A stretch of 41,250 nt of DNA from Sterolibacterium sp. (GTDB taxonomy: Bacteria; Pseudomonadota; Gammaproteobacteria; Burkholderiales; Rhodocyclaceae): the NCBI GenBank assembly GCA_019105045.1, contig JAHRWT010000005.1, forward strand, positions 1-41,250. The letters are read 5' to 3'. Positions within the stretch are counted from its first letter, which is position 1. Every line of letters starts with the position of its first letter. Positions 1-10,238 of this stretch are shown one piece after another. The translations under genes and the position numbers were made by a program. Below the pieces are notes generated by a model, which did no database searches, had not been told where the DNA came from, and saw nothing but the letters and a program-made list of their open reading frames with translations.

Positions 1-70
1 CAGGACCGTGAAACACCTCCGCGCCAATGATATTGCCCACCCCGGGTGAGAAAGTAGGTCAGCGCCAGAC
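1..70 (+). rRNA. rrf: 5S ribosomal RNA, 3' part (cut by window start)
   Basis: The first ~70 bases match the 3' half of a betaproteobacterial 5S rRNA. The stretch CAGGACCGTGAAAC, the GCGCC-ATGATA segment and GAAAGTAGGTCAGCGCCAGAC at the 3' end are the recognisable parts. The 5' half lies outside the window. The exact 3' end is uncertain by a few bases. A strong hairpin follows directly, so this is the end of an rRNA operon reading into the window. Confidence 0.8.
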
Positions 71-79
71 CCCCATACA

Positions 80-119
80 GCAGCCCTCTTGCGAAACAGC
101 AAGAGGGCTGCGTCGTTTA
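80..119 (+). terminator. Intrinsic terminator of the rRNA operon
   Basis: A perfect 13-bp inverted repeat (GCAGCCCTCTTGC, six-base loop, GCAAGAGGGCTGC; 80-111) lies about ten bases after the 5S end. The following T tract is short and broken, so the call rests on the stem strength and the position. Confidence 0.8.
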
Positions 120-271
120 CAAACACACAATACACAACACAGGCCAACTCCCAGCAAAAAACAACAGAACCCAAAACAAGGAAGACAATGGACTGTCTGC
201 TAGAATTGATTGTTGATTGCGGTCTGCCTGCATTGCGTTAGAATCGCTTGGTTCCAATAAACAGCTTGCTT

Positions 272-1240
272 ATGAAAACCACTTTTCTAGATTTCGAGCA
301 GCCGATAGCCGAGCTTGATGCAAAAATCGAGGCTTTGCGCTTTGCTCAGGATGATTCTGCGATTGATATTTCGGAAGAAATCGGGCGACTTGAAGTCAAA
401 AGCCAGAACCTGCTGAAAGATATCTACAGCAAACTGACACCCTGGCAAAGTGCGCAAGTGGCACGACACCCGCAGCGACCGTATACGCTTGATTACATCA
501 GTCAGATCTTCACGGATTTCGAGGAGCTGCACGGTGATCGCAGTTTTGCTGATGATCAGGCAATTATTGGCGGTTTGGCACGTTTCAATGGCCAGTCCGT
601 GATGGTTATTGGTCATCAGAAAGGCCGGGACACAAAAGAAAAAATCCTGCGCAATTTTGGCATGCCGAGTCCGGAAGGCTATCGCAAGGCGTTGCGATTG
701 ATGCGGCTGGCCGAGAAATTCGGGATACCGATCATTACCTTTGTTGATACGCCGGGTGCCTATCCGGGTATTGGTGCTGAAGAGCGTGGTCAGTCGGAGG
801 CGATCGGACGCAATTTGTTGGTCATGGCCGAACTCAAGGTGCCGCTGATTGCCACCATCATTGGAGAAGGTGGCTCGGGGGGCGCTCTGGCCATTGCGGT
901 GGCTGATGTTGTGCAGATGCTGCAGTATTCAACCTATGCGGTGATTTCACCGGAGGGCTGCGCTTCCATTCTCTGGAAGAGCTCGGAGCGTGCCTGTGAT
1001 GCCGCAGAAACCATGGGAATTACTGCGGCCCGTCTGAAAACGCTGGGACTGGTCGACCGTGTGGTCAGCGAGCCGGTGGGTGGTGCCCATCGTGCGCCGC
1101 AGACGATGGCCGCTTCGCTGCGCAAGGCCTTGCAGGATGCCTTGCGGCAGGTCGCCGATCTTACGCCGGCGGAATTGGTCGAGCGTCGTTATGCTCGCCT
1201 GATGGGCTATGGCAAGTTCAAGGAACAGCGCGCCGCCTGA
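272..1240 (+). CDS. accA: Acetyl-CoA carboxylase carboxyltransferase subunit alpha
   Basis: AccA is the alpha half of the carboxyltransferase that moves CO2 from biotin (on AccB) to acetyl-CoA, giving malonyl-CoA for fatty acid synthesis. The protein has 322 residues, close to the usual ~319. It opens with the family's [20 protein letters not shown] and carries the crotonase-fold glycine-rich oxyanion region ([10 protein letters not shown]). The reading frame is open from a TTG at 248, but the ATG at 272 aligns with known AccA starts and is preferred. No strong Shine-Dalgarno is visible. A weak -10-like TAGAAT lies at 239-244, but no well-spaced -35 accompanies it. The 3' end overlaps tilS by 32 bases, so the two are probably co-transcribed. 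Confidence 0.97.
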   Translation: MKTTFLDFEQPIAELDAKIEALRFAQDDSAIDISEEIGRLEVKSQNLLKDIYSKLTPWQSAQVARHPQRPYTLDYISQIFTDFEELHGDRSFADDQAIIGGLARFNGQSVMVIGHQKGRDTKEKILRNFGMPSPEGYRKALRLMRLAEKFGIPIITFVDTPGAYPGIGAEERGQSEAIGRNLLVMAELKVPLIATIIGEGGSGGALAIAVADVVQMLQYSTYAVISPEGCASILWKSSERACDAAETMGITAARLKTLGLVDRVVSEPVGGAHRAPQTMAASLRKALQDALRQVADLTPAELVERRYARLMGYGKFKEQRAA

Positions 1241-2222
1241 AGCGTTGCTGGCCTGTTTGGCGATTGCGCTTGAGCGTCATCTGCCACAGGTTTCCGGACC
1301 GGCTCGTCTGGTTGTTGGTTTGTCGGGAGGGCGTGATTCGGTTGCCCTGCTGCATGCCTTGCACGTTCTGCAAGCGGATTTTGGTTATGTGTTGACCGCC
1401 TGTCATGTGCATCATGGACTGAGTCCGCATGCCGATGCATGGCAGGCTTTCTGCCAGCAATTTTGTCAGGATCTGGGGATCGCTTTGAGCTGTGTTGCGG
1501 TCACTGTGCCGCGCTATGCTGCCGAGGGGCCGGAGGCCGCTGCGCGTGCTTGCCGGTATGCGGTGTTTTCACGACTGGAGGCCGATTGCCTGCTGCTCGG
1601 GCAGCACCTGGGTGACCAGGCCGAAACCCTGTTGTTCAATTTGTTGCGTGGTGGCGGTGTTCACGGTTTGCGCGGTATGCCGGAATCGCGCCAATTGCGC
1701 CCCGGACTGCGGGTCTTGCGCCCGCTGCTTCGGACGCCGCGTGCTGAAATCGAGTGCTATCTGCAGCACCATGCGCTGACATGGGTTGATGATGAAAGTA
1801 ATCTTGAGGTCGGTTATTCGAGAAATTTTTTGCGTCATCGCATCATCCCCGAATTGCGTCGTCGTTTTCCAGCGGTGGAAAGTCGATTTGCGGCAGCCAC
1901 AGAAAAATTTGTGGAAACCGCCCGCCTGCTCGATGAGCTTGCCCTGATTGATCTGGCAGGTGAGTCGGCCAGTTTCCCGCTGGCGGTTGATGTGTTGGCA
2001 CGGCTGAGCGAACCTCGGGCACGGAATGTGCTGCGCTACCTGCTGGCCGGGCAGGGCGTGAAGATTCCCGGTGAAGCGCGCTTCAAGGAAGGTCTGCGAC
2101 AGATGCTGACGGCGGCGGCGGATCGGCATCCCGAACTGATCCTTGGCGACTGGCGGTTGTACCGTCGGCGGCGGGCGCTCTGGCTCGAAAAAACCCGGAG
2201 AAGCCAGGCAACATTGAGCTAA
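1209..2222 (+). CDS. tilS: tRNA(Ile)-lysidine synthase TilS
   Basis: TilS attaches lysine to C34 of tRNA-Ile(CAU), switching its decoding from AUG to AUA. The PP-loop ATP-binding motif SGGRDS is at residues 39-44. It is followed by the family's CHVHHGLS, the [10 protein letters not shown] segment and the [12 protein letters not shown] segment. At 337 residues it is shorter than the E. coli enzyme (~430) and appears to lack the second C-terminal domain. Shortened TilS proteins are known. The ATG at 1209 lies inside accA (32-base overlap). A TTG near 1248 is a possible alternative start. Confidence 0.93.
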   Translation: MASSRNSAPPEALLACLAIALERHLPQVSGPARLVVGLSGGRDSVALLHALHVLQADFGYVLTACHVHHGLSPHADAWQAFCQQFCQDLGIALSCVAVTVPRYAAEGPEAAARACRYAVFSRLEADCLLLGQHLGDQAETLLFNLLRGGGVHGLRGMPESRQLRPGLRVLRPLLRTPRAEIECYLQHHALTWVDDESNLEVGYSRNFLRHRIIPELRRRFPAVESRFAAATEKFVETARLLDELALIDLAGESASFPLAVDVLARLSEPRARNVLRYLLAGQGVKIPGEARFKEGLRQMLTAAADRHPELILGDWRLYRRRRALWLEKTRRSQATLS

Positions 2223-2266
2223 AATAATACGTTATTTCGTTTCTTTAACCTTGTTTGGAGTAAAGC

Positions 2267-2692
2267 ATGGCTGTTGAACGCACTCTTTCCATCATCAAAC
2301 CCGATGCCGTTGCAAAGAATGTCATTGGCAAGATTTATTCGCGCTTTGAAGACAATGGCCTGAAAATCATTGCTTCGCGCATGATTCATTTGTCACGCCA
2401 GGAGGCAGAGGGCTTCTATGCTGTGCACCGTGAGCGGCCCTTTTTCAAGGATCTGGTTGAATTCATGATTTCCGGCCCCGTCATGGTTCAGGTGCTGGAA
2501 GGCGAAGGCGCGATACTCAAGAATCGTGAGCTGATGGGCGCGACCAATCCCAAGGACGCTGCGCCGGGCACCATCCGTGCAGACTTCGCCGAAAGTATCG
2601 ATGCCAACGCAGTGCACGGTTCCGATGCACCTGAAACAGCCGTTGTCGAAATCGCCTACTTCTTTCCGTCGCTGAACATTTATTCACGCTGA
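2267..2692 (+). CDS. ndk: Nucleoside diphosphate kinase
   Basis: Ndk transfers the gamma phosphate between nucleoside tri- and diphosphates through a phosphohistidine. The protein has 141 residues, the standard length. It starts with the typical [12 protein letters not shown] and has the active-site histidine at about residue 117 in NAVHGSDA. A good Shine-Dalgarno (TTGGAGTAAAGC) precedes the ATG. An AT-rich inverted repeat (AAATAA-TACG-TTATTT) sits between tilS and ndk. It could be regulatory or chance. ndk next to rlmN is a common betaproteobacterial arrangement. Confidence 0.98.
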   Translation: MAVERTLSIIKPDAVAKNVIGKIYSRFEDNGLKIIASRMIHLSRQEAEGFYAVHRERPFFKDLVEFMISGPVMVQVLEGEGAILKNRELMGATNPKDAAPGTIRADFAESIDANAVHGSDAPETAVVEIAYFFPSLNIYSR

Positions 2693-2873
2693 GCCGTCCA
2701 ACACCAGCGGGGCTTGCGGTGCGAGCGGCATTGGGGCGCATGAAGATGAGGATTGGCAACATGCTCCCCGTTTGCCCGAGTTTGTGTTTTACCGGCTTAT
2801 CTTCGCGGTGCTGTGCCGAAAGTGCACAGCACCGTCGCGTGTTCATTGCGTATTCTTATCCTGTATCCGTTGC

Positions 2874-4049
2874 ATGAACCAAGGCAAGATCAATCTTCTC
2901 GACCTTGATGCGGCCGGACTGGCGGCATTCTTTTCCCAGCTGGGTGAATCCCCTGGCCGGGAGCGGATGCGCGCCCGCCAGCTGATGCGCTGGATTCACC
3001 AAGGCGGCGTCGATGATTTTGCCTTGATGACGGATGTTGCCAAGGTCTTGCGTGCAAAACTTGCCGAACAGGCCTGTGTGCAAGCGCCGGCATTGGTGCG
3101 TGACAGCACTTCGGATGACGGGACGCGCAAGTTCCTGTTTGATGTCGGTAGCCGCAATGCAATCGAGACGGTGTTCATTCCGGAAGATCGACGCGGCACA
3201 TTGTGCATTTCCAGCCAGGCGGGTTGTGCGCTGGATTGCGCATTCTGCTCGACCGGCAAGCAAGGCTTCAACCGCAATCTGACGGTGGCTGAAATCATTG
3301 GCCAGTTGTGGCAGGCCAACCGATTGCTGGGTGAAGACTTGCTGCAGCGGAACAGCAGTGAGCGCATCATCAGCAATGTCGTCATGATGGGCATGGGCGA
3401 GCCGCTGGCCAATCTGGAAAATGTCATTACCGCCCTGCGGCTGATGCTGGACGATCATGCCTATGGTTTGTCGCGCCGGCGAGTGACGGTTTCCACTTCG
3501 GGCATCGTGCCCGGCATGGATAGATTGCGTGAAGAGTGCCCTGTGGCCCTGGCGGTTTCATTGCACGCGCCGAATGATGCCTTGCGCGATCAACTGGTGC
3601 CGATCAACCGCAAGTATCCGCTGGTGCAGTTGATGGCGGCGTGTCGTCGTTATCTTGAACGGGCGCCACGTGACTTCATCACCTTTGAATATGTCATGCT
3701 TGATGGCATCAATGATCGTGACAGGGATGCCCGTGAATTGCTCGCGCTGACGCATGATGTCCCTTGCAAGTTCAACCTGATTCCGTTCAATCCGTTTCCA
3801 AATTCCGGTTTCCGACGCTCGTCTGCGGAACGAATCCGTCGCTTCGCGGATGTGTTGTTGGCCGCTGGCGTCGTCACGACGACACGCAAGACACGTGGCG
3901 ATGATATCGATGCGGCCTGTGGTCAATTGGCCGGCCAGGTTCGTGATAAAACGCGACGTACGCAGTCTGCGCAGCAGGTGGCTGCGATCGGCGACCAACA
4001 GGCGATCACGATTCGGGAGCAACGAGAGGAGGGTATATGGCGTCATTGA
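2874..4049 (+). CDS. rlmN: Dual-specificity 23S rRNA/tRNA adenine-C2 methyltransferase RlmN
   Basis: RlmN is a radical SAM enzyme that methylates C2 of A2503 in 23S rRNA and A37 in several tRNAs. The 391-residue protein has the CxxxCxxC cluster motif as CALDCAFC near residues 118-125, followed by [12 protein letters not shown]. The GMGEPLAN segment and the C-terminal [15 protein letters not shown], which holds the methyl-carrying cysteine, are also present. The frame is open from 2772, but the ATG at 2874 starts the conserved N-terminus and is preferred. The gene ends 13 bases inside pilW. Confidence 0.96.
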   Translation: MNQGKINLLDLDAAGLAAFFSQLGESPGRERMRARQLMRWIHQGGVDDFALMTDVAKVLRAKLAEQACVQAPALVRDSTSDDGTRKFLFDVGSRNAIETVFIPEDRRGTLCISSQAGCALDCAFCSTGKQGFNRNLTVAEIIGQLWQANRLLGEDLLQRNSSERIISNVVMMGMGEPLANLENVITALRLMLDDHAYGLSRRRVTVSTSGIVPGMDRLREECPVALAVSLHAPNDALRDQLVPINRKYPLVQLMAACRRYLERAPRDFITFEYVMLDGINDRDRDARELLALTHDVPCKFNLIPFNPFPNSGFRRSSAERIRRFADVLLAAGVVTTTRKTRGDDIDAACGQLAGQVRDKTRRTQSAQQVAAIGDQQAITIREQREEGIWRH

Positions 4050-4840
4050 AACAGCTTGCAGGCAGCAGTCTGGCGGTCGTTATCCTGAGTTTGTATGGAT
4101 GTGCCACTGATCTGTCCGGGGCCGACTATTCAGCCGAGCAACCGGTTTCCCAGCAGGCGGCAACGACTGATGCGCAACAGCGGGCCAAGGTACATACCGA
4201 ACTGGGGGCGTTGTATCTGCAGAACAGCAATCTGGCCGTTGCGCTGGATGAGGCGCGTTTTGCGCTTTCGGCAGATTCAAACTATGCGCCCGCTTATAGT
4301 CTGATGGGACTGACGTACATGCAGATGCGGGAAAACGCGTCTGCTGAAAAAAGTTTTGAGCAGGCCATGCGGATTGCACCGAATGATCCGGAAGTCAATA
4401 ACAATTTCGGCTGGTTTCTCTGCCAGACCGGACGCGAACAACGCGCGTTTCCTTATTTTGAAGCGGCTTTCAAAAGCCCTTTGTATGCAACGCCTGCCAT
4501 GCCGTTGACCAATGCCGGAGTGTGTTCGCTACGCCTGAAAGACGACAGGGCGGCTGAAGAATATTTCATGCGCGCCCTGAAGTTTGATCCGGAAAACATT
4601 CGGGCAATTTTTCTGCTGGCGGATATCTGTTATCGTCAGGACCGTTTGGCCGCCGCCCGCCTGCATCTGTCAGAGTTGCACAAGCTGATTGAACCGTCGG
4701 CCGAATCGCTTTGGCTGGCCTTGCGCATTGAACGCAAGGCAGGAAATCGGCCAAGTGAAATGCGTTATACCAACCAACTGCGGCAGGATTTCGTTGGTAC
4801 GCCAGAACATCTCAAGCTGCTGCAGGGACAGTACGAATGA
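4037..4840 (+). CDS. pilW: Type IV pilus biogenesis/stability lipoprotein PilW (PilF)
   Basis: The 267-residue protein has a lipoprotein signal peptide with the acceptor cysteine at residue 22 (SLYGC). TPR repeats follow (for example [15 protein letters not shown] and [15 protein letters not shown], then a CRQTGRE-like linker and further repeats to about residue 230). PilW/PilF is an outer-membrane lipoprotein needed for assembly of the PilQ secretin and for pilus stability. The position between rlmN and rodZ is the usual one in betaproteobacteria and supports the call. The ATG overlaps the end of rlmN by 13 bases and has an AGGAGG-like Shine-Dalgarno (GAGAGGAGGG) just upstream. The stop overlaps the rodZ start as ATGA. 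Confidence 0.9.
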   Translation: MASLKQLAGSSLAVVILSLYGCATDLSGADYSAEQPVSQQAATTDAQQRAKVHTELGALYLQNSNLAVALDEARFALSADSNYAPAYSLMGLTYMQMRENASAEKSFEQAMRIAPNDPEVNNNFGWFLCQTGREQRAFPYFEAAFKSPLYATPAMPLTNAGVCSLRLKDDRAAEEYFMRALKFDPENIRAIFLLADICYRQDRLAAARLHLSELHKLIEPSAESLWLALRIERKAGNRPSEMRYTNQLRQDFVGTPEHLKLLQGQYE

Positions 4841-5781
4841 ACGACCTGCTTGATTCGGCAAACGCCGCAGAGCCTGAATCTCCCGACGGGACGGGCGGCT
4901 TCGTGCAGACAACGGTGAGCGAGTCGGTTCCACTGGCAGCTACGCTGGGGCAGTCCTTGCAGGCGGCGCGTCAGGCGCGGGGGCTGTCCATCGATGATGT
5001 TGCCCGGGTCATCAAGTTCGGGGCGCGCCAGATTGCAGCGGTCGAACGGGATGATTTCAGCAAACTGCCCGGCACGACTGTGGTACGCGGTTTTATCCGC
5101 AGTTATGCCAAATTGCTGCAGGTTGATTCGGCGACCCTGCTGGCGCTTTATGATCAGCAGGTGCCGGCATTTCTTGCAGCCACCACCGTGTTGCCTGATG
5201 AGACAGCGCCCTTGCCGCAGTTTGGTGGGCGGGATCATCCGCTGCGCAGATTCTGGCTGCCTGTCTGTGGAATAGTCATTCTTCTGGCGGCCATTGCGGC
5301 CTATTTTTTCTGGCAGCCACTGCCTTTGTCCATTCCCTCTATGGCCGTTGACTCTGCAGCGGAGCCGCTTGCCGAAGTCCAGCCATCTGAGGCTGCCTCG
5401 GTGGCCAATGAGAAAGCTGTTGATGCGACTCCAGCAGTGGTTGCGGCAACGACGGCTGCTTCATCACCCGCAGAGGCTGCAGAGGCACCATTCACACCGG
5501 GAACAGTGTTGCAGGATGTATCTCCTGTGATGGATATGCAGGAGTCGCATCAACTGGTCTTCGATTTTGATGCCACTGCCTGGGTCGAAGTCAAGGATGC
5601 CACGACAAAAGTGATTTTCGCCCAGAACAATCCACCCGGAACCCGGCAGGTTGTCAGTGGACAGCCACCGTTTGCCGTGGTTGTGGGCAATGCCTCGCGT
5701 GTGCGTTTGCGTTATGGAGACAGGCCGGTAGATCTGCAACCTTACACCAAGGTTGATGTTGCGCGGTTGAATCTGGAATGA
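4837..5781 (+). CDS. rodZ: RodZ-family cytoskeletal/cell-shape protein
   Basis: The 314-residue protein has three parts. An N-terminal HTH domain (about residues 30-105) contains [21 protein letters not shown] single transmembrane helix follows near residues 135-155 ([20 protein letters not shown]). After a low-complexity Ala/Pro/Glu linker comes a C-terminal DUF4115 domain (about 230-314) with TAWVEVKDA and the [16 protein letters not shown] segment. RodZ anchors MreB to the inner membrane. The linker is Ala-rich and of variable length, as is normal here. It is translationally coupled on both sides (ATGA overlaps with pilW and ispG). Confidence 0.9.
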   Translation: MNDLLDSANAAEPESPDGTGGFVQTTVSESVPLAATLGQSLQAARQARGLSIDDVARVIKFGARQIAAVERDDFSKLPGTTVVRGFIRSYAKLLQVDSATLLALYDQQVPAFLAATTVLPDETAPLPQFGGRDHPLRRFWLPVCGIVILLAAIAAYFFWQPLPLSIPSMAVDSAAEPLAEVQPSEAASVANEKAVDATPAVVAATTAASSPAEAAEAPFTPGTVLQDVSPVMDMQESHQLVFDFDATAWVEVKDATTKVIFAQNNPPGTRQVVSGQPPFAVVVGNASRVRLRYGDRPVDLQPYTKVDVARLNLE

Positions 5782-7028
5782 CGAGTGTGGAGAATCTGAC
5801 GACGGAAGTCCGTCTGCCGCGTCGTCGCACACGTTGTGTGATGGTGGGCAACGTTGCGGTTGGCGGCGCTGCGCCAATCGTCGTGCAGTCGATGACCAAT
5901 ACCGATACGGCAGATCACGTGGCCACGGCCGTGCAGGTCGCGCAGTTGGCGCGGGCCGGCTCGGAACTGGTGCGGGTCACGGTGAATACGCGCGAAGCGG
6001 CACAGGCCGTGCCCAGAGTGCGCGAACAATTGCTGAAAATGAATGTCGATGTGCCGCTGATCGGTGATTTTCATTTCAACGGTCATAAATTGCTGGAAGA
6101 GGTGCCCGAATGCGCCGCCGCTCTCGACAAGCTGCGCATCAATCCTGGCAATGTCGGCAAGGGCAAGAGCCGCGACGAGCAATTTGCCCGCCTGATCGAA
6201 ATCGCCTGCAGATACGACAAGCCGATCCGCATCGGCGTGAATTGGGGCAGTCTTGATCAGGCGCTGCTGGCGCGCATCATGGATGAAAACGCAGCGCGTG
6301 CCGAACCGCGTGGCGCGGTGGCCATCATGCGTGAAGCGATGGTGGCTTCGGCCCTGGAAAGTGCCTGCAAGGCAGAAGAGCTGGGACTGCCCGGTGAGCG
6401 CATCATTCTTTCCTGCAAGGTTTCCGCCGTGCAGGACTTGATTGCCATCTATCGCGATCTGGCGTCGCGTTGCGATTATCCTCTGCATCTGGGGCTGACC
6501 GAAGCCGGCATGGGCTCGAAAGGTATTGTCGCCTCGACGGCAGCACTGGCCGTGCTGTTGCAGGAAGGCATCGGCGATACCATCCGCGTTTCATTGACGC
6601 CCGAACCCAATGGCGAGCGCACGCGTGAAGTGGTCGTCGCCCAGGAAATCCTGCAGACCATGGGCCTGCGTGCATTTACGCCGCTGGTGGCCGCCTGTCC
6701 GGGTTGTGGCCGTACCACCAGCACGGTGTTCCAGGAGCTGGCCCAGGATATTCAGGATTATGTGCGTGGCCGTATGCCCGAGTGGCGTGAGCAGCGCGTG
6801 GGGGTCGAGAACATGACGCTGGCCGTGATGGGCTGCGTGGTGAATGGGCCGGGCGAAAGCAAGCATGCCAATATCGGCATCAGCCTGCCGGGCACGGGTG
6901 AAGCGCCAGTGGCGCCTGTCTATGTCGATGGTGAGCGCACGGTGACCTTGAAAGGCAAGCATATCACTGCCGAGTTTCGCGCCATCATCGATGACTATGT
7001 ATTGCGCAAATATCCGGCCCGGCTTTGA
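5778..7028 (+). CDS. ispG: 4-hydroxy-3-methylbut-2-enyl diphosphate synthase (flavodoxin/ferredoxin)
   Basis: IspG performs the [4Fe-4S]-dependent reduction of MEcPP to HMBPP in the MEP isoprenoid pathway. The 416-residue protein has the opening [20 protein letters not shown], the NPGNVG motif, and cluster cysteines in CPGCGRTT and [10 protein letters not shown] near the C-terminus. It is longer than the E. coli enzyme (372), and extra central sequence is typical of betaproteobacterial forms. The start is an ATGA overlap with rodZ. The rodZ-ispG-hisS order is conserved in many proteobacteria. Confidence 0.97.
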   Translation: MTSVENLTTEVRLPRRRTRCVMVGNVAVGGAAPIVVQSMTNTDTADHVATAVQVAQLARAGSELVRVTVNTREAAQAVPRVREQLLKMNVDVPLIGDFHFNGHKLLEEVPECAAALDKLRINPGNVGKGKSRDEQFARLIEIACRYDKPIRIGVNWGSLDQALLARIMDENAARAEPRGAVAIMREAMVASALESACKAEELGLPGERIILSCKVSAVQDLIAIYRDLASRCDYPLHLGLTEAGMGSKGIVASTAALAVLLQEGIGDTIRVSLTPEPNGERTREVVVAQEILQTMGLRAFTPLVAACPGCGRTTSTVFQELAQDIQDYVRGRMPEWREQRVGVENMTLAVMGCVVNGPGESKHANIGISLPGTGEAPVAPVYVDGERTVTLKGKHITAEFRAIIDDYVLRKYPARL

Positions 7029-7059
7029 GCGGGCGGGATGCGGAAAATAACGGAACATC

Positions 7060-8355
7060 ATGAGTCAAACCTTGCAAGCCATACGCGGGATGAATGACAT
7101 CCTGCCCGATGAAGCCGAGCTGTGGGAGCAATTCGAGGAAACGGTTCGCTCCTGGTTGCACAGTTATGGTTATCGGCCGATCCGTATGCCGCTGGTCGAG
7201 CCGACACCGCTGTTTGCCCGCGCCATTGGTGCGGTGACCGACATCGTCGAAAAGGAAATGTATTCCTTCACCGACAGCCTGAATGGCGAGCAACTGACCT
7301 TGCGCCCCGAAGGCACGGCCGGCTGTGTGCGCGCCGTGATGCAGCACAACCTGCTCTACGACGGCCCCAAACGCCTGTGGTACCAGGGGCCGATGTTCCG
7401 TCATGAGCGCCCGCAGAAAGGGCGTTATCGCCAGTTCCACCAGATTGGCGTCGAGGCGCTGGGTCTGGTCGGGCCGGATATCGATGCCGAACAGATCGCA
7501 ATGTGCCAGCGTCTGTGGGACGACCTGGGTTTGCAGGACATCCGACTGGAACTCAATTCGCTGGGGCAGGTCGAAGAACGTCAGCAGCACCGCAGCGCGC
7601 TGATCGCTCATTTCGAGAAACATGCCGACCAGCTCGATGCCGACGCCCAGCGCCGCTTGCACAGCAATCCGCTGCGCATCCTCGACAGCAAGAATCCGGC
7701 CATGCAGGAAATCGTCGAAGCAGCGCCCAGATTGATCGACTATCTCGGTGAACAATCCCTGCAACATTTTGCCGGTGTACAGAGCTTGCTCAAGGAACTG
7801 AACATTCCCTATCGCATCAACCCGCGCCTGGTGCGCGGCCTGGATTATTACAACCTGACGGTGTTCGAATGGGTAACCGACAGCCTCGGTGCGCAGGGTA
7901 CGGTATGTGCCGGTGGACGCTATGATGGTCTGATCGCCCAATTGGGCGGCAAGCCGGCGCCGGCCTGTGGCTTTGCCATGGGCGTGGAACGCCTGCTGGC
8001 ACTCTGGCAGGCCCAGGGCGGACAGCTGGAAACCGTGGGGCTGGATGTCTATCTGGTGCAGCAGGGCGCAGCGGCGCAATCACTGGCTTTCCGGGTGGCC
8101 GAGGGGTTGCGGGACAATGGCTATGCAGTGCAACTGCATTGCGGTGGCGGCAGCTTCAAATCGCAGATGAAGCGCGCCGATGCTTCGGGCGCAAGTTTTG
8201 CCGTCATCATTGGCGATGACGAAGCGGCAGCGGGCGAGGTCAGTCTGAAACCGCTGCGCAGTGCGGGGGAGCAGCAACGGATCAGCGTTGATGAATTGGC
8301 CGATGAACTCGGCGAACGGTTGTTTGCATGGGAAGAAGAAAATGGCAGTCTATGA
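7060..8355 (+). CDS. hisS: Histidine--tRNA ligase
   Basis: A class II aminoacyl-tRNA synthetase of 431 residues. Visible motifs are [11 protein letters not shown] at the N-terminus, the motif 2 region with [16 protein letters not shown], the histidine-specific [15 protein letters not shown] and GGRYDGL, and motif 3 ([13 protein letters not shown]). A C-terminal anticodon-binding domain occupies about residues 330-420. The 3' end overlaps the next gene by 14 bases. This synthetase is distinct from the paralogue hisZ at 15799. Confidence 0.98.
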   Translation: MSQTLQAIRGMNDILPDEAELWEQFEETVRSWLHSYGYRPIRMPLVEPTPLFARAIGAVTDIVEKEMYSFTDSLNGEQLTLRPEGTAGCVRAVMQHNLLYDGPKRLWYQGPMFRHERPQKGRYRQFHQIGVEALGLVGPDIDAEQIAMCQRLWDDLGLQDIRLELNSLGQVEERQQHRSALIAHFEKHADQLDADAQRRLHSNPLRILDSKNPAMQEIVEAAPRLIDYLGEQSLQHFAGVQSLLKELNIPYRINPRLVRGLDYYNLTVFEWVTDSLGAQGTVCAGGRYDGLIAQLGGKPAPACGFAMGVERLLALWQAQGGQLETVGLDVYLVQQGAAAQSLAFRVAEGLRDNGYAVQLHCGGGSFKSQMKRADASGASFAVIIGDDEAAAGEVSLKPLRSAGEQQRISVDELADELGERLFAWEEENGSL

Positions 8356-9022
8356 TCACGAAGAACAGGAACAGCTGGACGAACTGAAAGTCTGGTGGAA
8401 GCAATACGGCAACTTGGTGACCGGGGTGCTGCTGGTCGTAGCGCTCGCCATGGCGGGCTGGCAGGGCTGGAACTGGTGGCAGCGCGAGCAGTCATTGCAG
8501 GCCAGCGCACTGTATACATTGGTTGAACGCGCCGTTGAAGCGCATGATGCAAAAAGAGTGCGCGAAGCTGCAGGTGAGTTGATCGATAAGCATGGCCGCA
8601 CCCGTTATGCGCTCATGGCTGCCATGCTTTCCGCGCGCATACAGCTTGAGACTGGCGATATCAAATCGGCAAAAACCCAGCTTGAATGGGCGCAGCAGCA
8701 TGCTGCGGGCAGCGATCTGCATGATCTGGTCAATCTGCGCCTGGCGGAAGTGATGCTCGAAGAAAAATCTTACGACGCAGCCTTGCAGGCCTTGACTGCG
8801 GCGCCGGCAGCAGCCTTTGCGCCACGCTATGCTGAAGTCAGAGGCGATATCCTGGCCGCGCAAGGCAAGCTTGTCGAAGCTGGCAAAGCCTATCAGCAAG
8901 CGCTCGACAAGATTGACGAATCGCAAAAGAGCATGGATCAGCCTCAACAGCAGACAGCTTATCGCGACATGCTGCAAATCAAGCTGGAGTCACTGGCCCT
9001 GGCGGGAGACAAACAATCATGA
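8342..9022 (+). CDS. yfgM: YfgM-family inner-membrane TPR protein (ancillary SecYEG translocon subunit)
   Basis: The 226-residue protein begins [20 protein letters not shown], then a single transmembrane helix (about residues 24-42, ending GWQGWNWW). TPR-like helices follow to the C-terminus. This layout and the place between hisS and bamB match YfgM, which works with PpiD at the Sec translocon in E. coli. The frame opens earlier, at 8261, but that stretch is a shadow of hisS. The ATG at 8342 follows a purine-rich GGAAGAAGAAA and is preferred. The stop overlaps bamB as ATGA. Confidence 0.9.
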   Translation: MAVYDHEEQEQLDELKVWWKQYGNLVTGVLLVVALAMAGWQGWNWWQREQSLQASALYTLVERAVEAHDAKRVREAAGELIDKHGRTRYALMAAMLSARIQLETGDIKSAKTQLEWAQQHAAGSDLHDLVNLRLAEVMLEEKSYDAALQALTAAPAAAFAPRYAEVRGDILAAQGKLVEAGKAYQQALDKIDESQKSMDQPQQQTAYRDMLQIKLESLALAGDKQS

Positions 9023-10179
9023 AATCAGGTAATTCCGTGAAGCTGGGCCTTTGCTGCACGCTTGCGGCGGCCAGTGTGCTGCTGACCAGTTGCGCGTCGT
9101 GGAATCCCTTCGCCAGCAAACCCAAGTACAAGCCGGCAGAGTTGACGACATTGACGGCAACGGCTGACATTCGCAGTGAGTGGCAGGCCAACGTGGGTAG
9201 CAGTGGAGAATATACGTTTACCCCACTGGTTGTCGGCAACACTGTCTATGCAGCGGCCAGGGATGGCACGCTGGCGCGCTACGACAACGGGCAGCAGGTA
9301 TGGCGTATCCGTGCTGACCAGGCGATTTCCGCCGGCGTGGGAGGTAACGGCAAGGTGGTAGCCGTTGGTTCCCCCAAAGGTGCCGTGCTGGTATTTGATG
9401 CGGCGAATGGTCAGTTGCTCTGGAAAGCCCAGGTCAGTTCGGAAGTGCTGGCCGCGCCAGCGGTCAATGAACAGCTGGTGGTGGTACGTAGTGGTGATGC
9501 GCGGATTTTTGCCTTTGATGCCACGACCGGCAAGCGACTGTGGGTCTATCAGCGCAGCACGCCAACGCTGTCCTTGCGTACGCCGGTGGGCGTGGTATTG
9601 GCGGGTGGGCGTGGCATCCTGGCCGGTTTTCCCGGTGGTAAATTACTGCTTCTGAATCCGGCCAATGGTGCGCCGATGTGGGAAAGTACGGTTGCCATCC
9701 CGAAAGGAACAACTGAACTGGAGCGCATTGCCGACCTGACCAGTGCGCCGGTGGTCTTCGGTAATTCGGTCTGTGCGGCCGCGTTTCAGGGACGGGTGGC
9801 CTGCTTTGATCTGGGCAATGGCAATTTGAGTTGGTCGCGCGATATCTCCAGCATCAGCGGGCTGGCGGCCGATCTCAAAGGGGTTTATGTGAGTGATGAG
9901 AATGGCCAGGTGCAGGCTTATGATCGCAGCAACGGAGCCAGCCTTTGGAAACAGGACAAGCTGCGTTATCGCGGGCTGTCCAGACCGGTCATCGTTGGCC
10001 GCCATGTTGCAGTTGGTGACAAGTTTGGCGTGGTGCATGTCATGCGTCCGGACAATGGCGAGTTTGTTGCCCGCTTCACGACCGATGGCAGCGCCTTGGC
10101 TGCAGACCCGCAGAATTATCGTGACGGTTTTGTCGTACAGACGCGCAACGGTCTGCTGCACGCGCTGTTCGTGAAATGA
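9019..10179 (+). CDS. bamB: Outer membrane protein assembly factor BamB
   Basis: BamB is the beta-propeller lipoprotein of the BAM complex that inserts outer-membrane proteins. The 386-residue protein has a lipoprotein signal with acceptor Cys25 (LLTSC). PQQ-like propeller blades follow, with repeated segments such as GTLARYDNGQQVWRI, GAVLVFDAANGQLLW and GQVQAYDRSNGASLW. The gene is coupled to yfgM and followed by der, the standard order. Confidence 0.96.
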   Translation: MKSGNSVKLGLCCTLAAASVLLTSCASWNPFASKPKYKPAELTTLTATADIRSEWQANVGSSGEYTFTPLVVGNTVYAAARDGTLARYDNGQQVWRIRADQAISAGVGGNGKVVAVGSPKGAVLVFDAANGQLLWKAQVSSEVLAAPAVNEQLVVVRSGDARIFAFDATTGKRLWVYQRSTPTLSLRTPVGVVLAGGRGILAGFPGGKLLLLNPANGAPMWESTVAIPKGTTELERIADLTSAPVVFGNSVCAAAFQGRVACFDLGNGNLSWSRDISSISGLAADLKGVYVSDENGQVQAYDRSNGASLWKQDKLRYRGLSRPVIVGRHVAVGDKFGVVHVMRPDNGEFVARFTTDGSALAADPQNYRDGFVVQTRNGLLHALFVK

Positions 10180-10238
10180 TGCGCCGCAGTGTTTGCGGAT
10201 TGCAGAACCAACGACAAGATAACTGACCTGACTATCCC

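Noticed and set aside
248-271. TTG start giving AccA eight extra residues
   Set aside because: The ATG at 272 aligns with the conserved N-terminus ([11 protein letters not shown]), and no ribosome binding site supports the TTG.
6985-8079. Minus-strand open frame of 364 codons
   Set aside because: It is antisense to hisS, whose synthetase motifs are certain.
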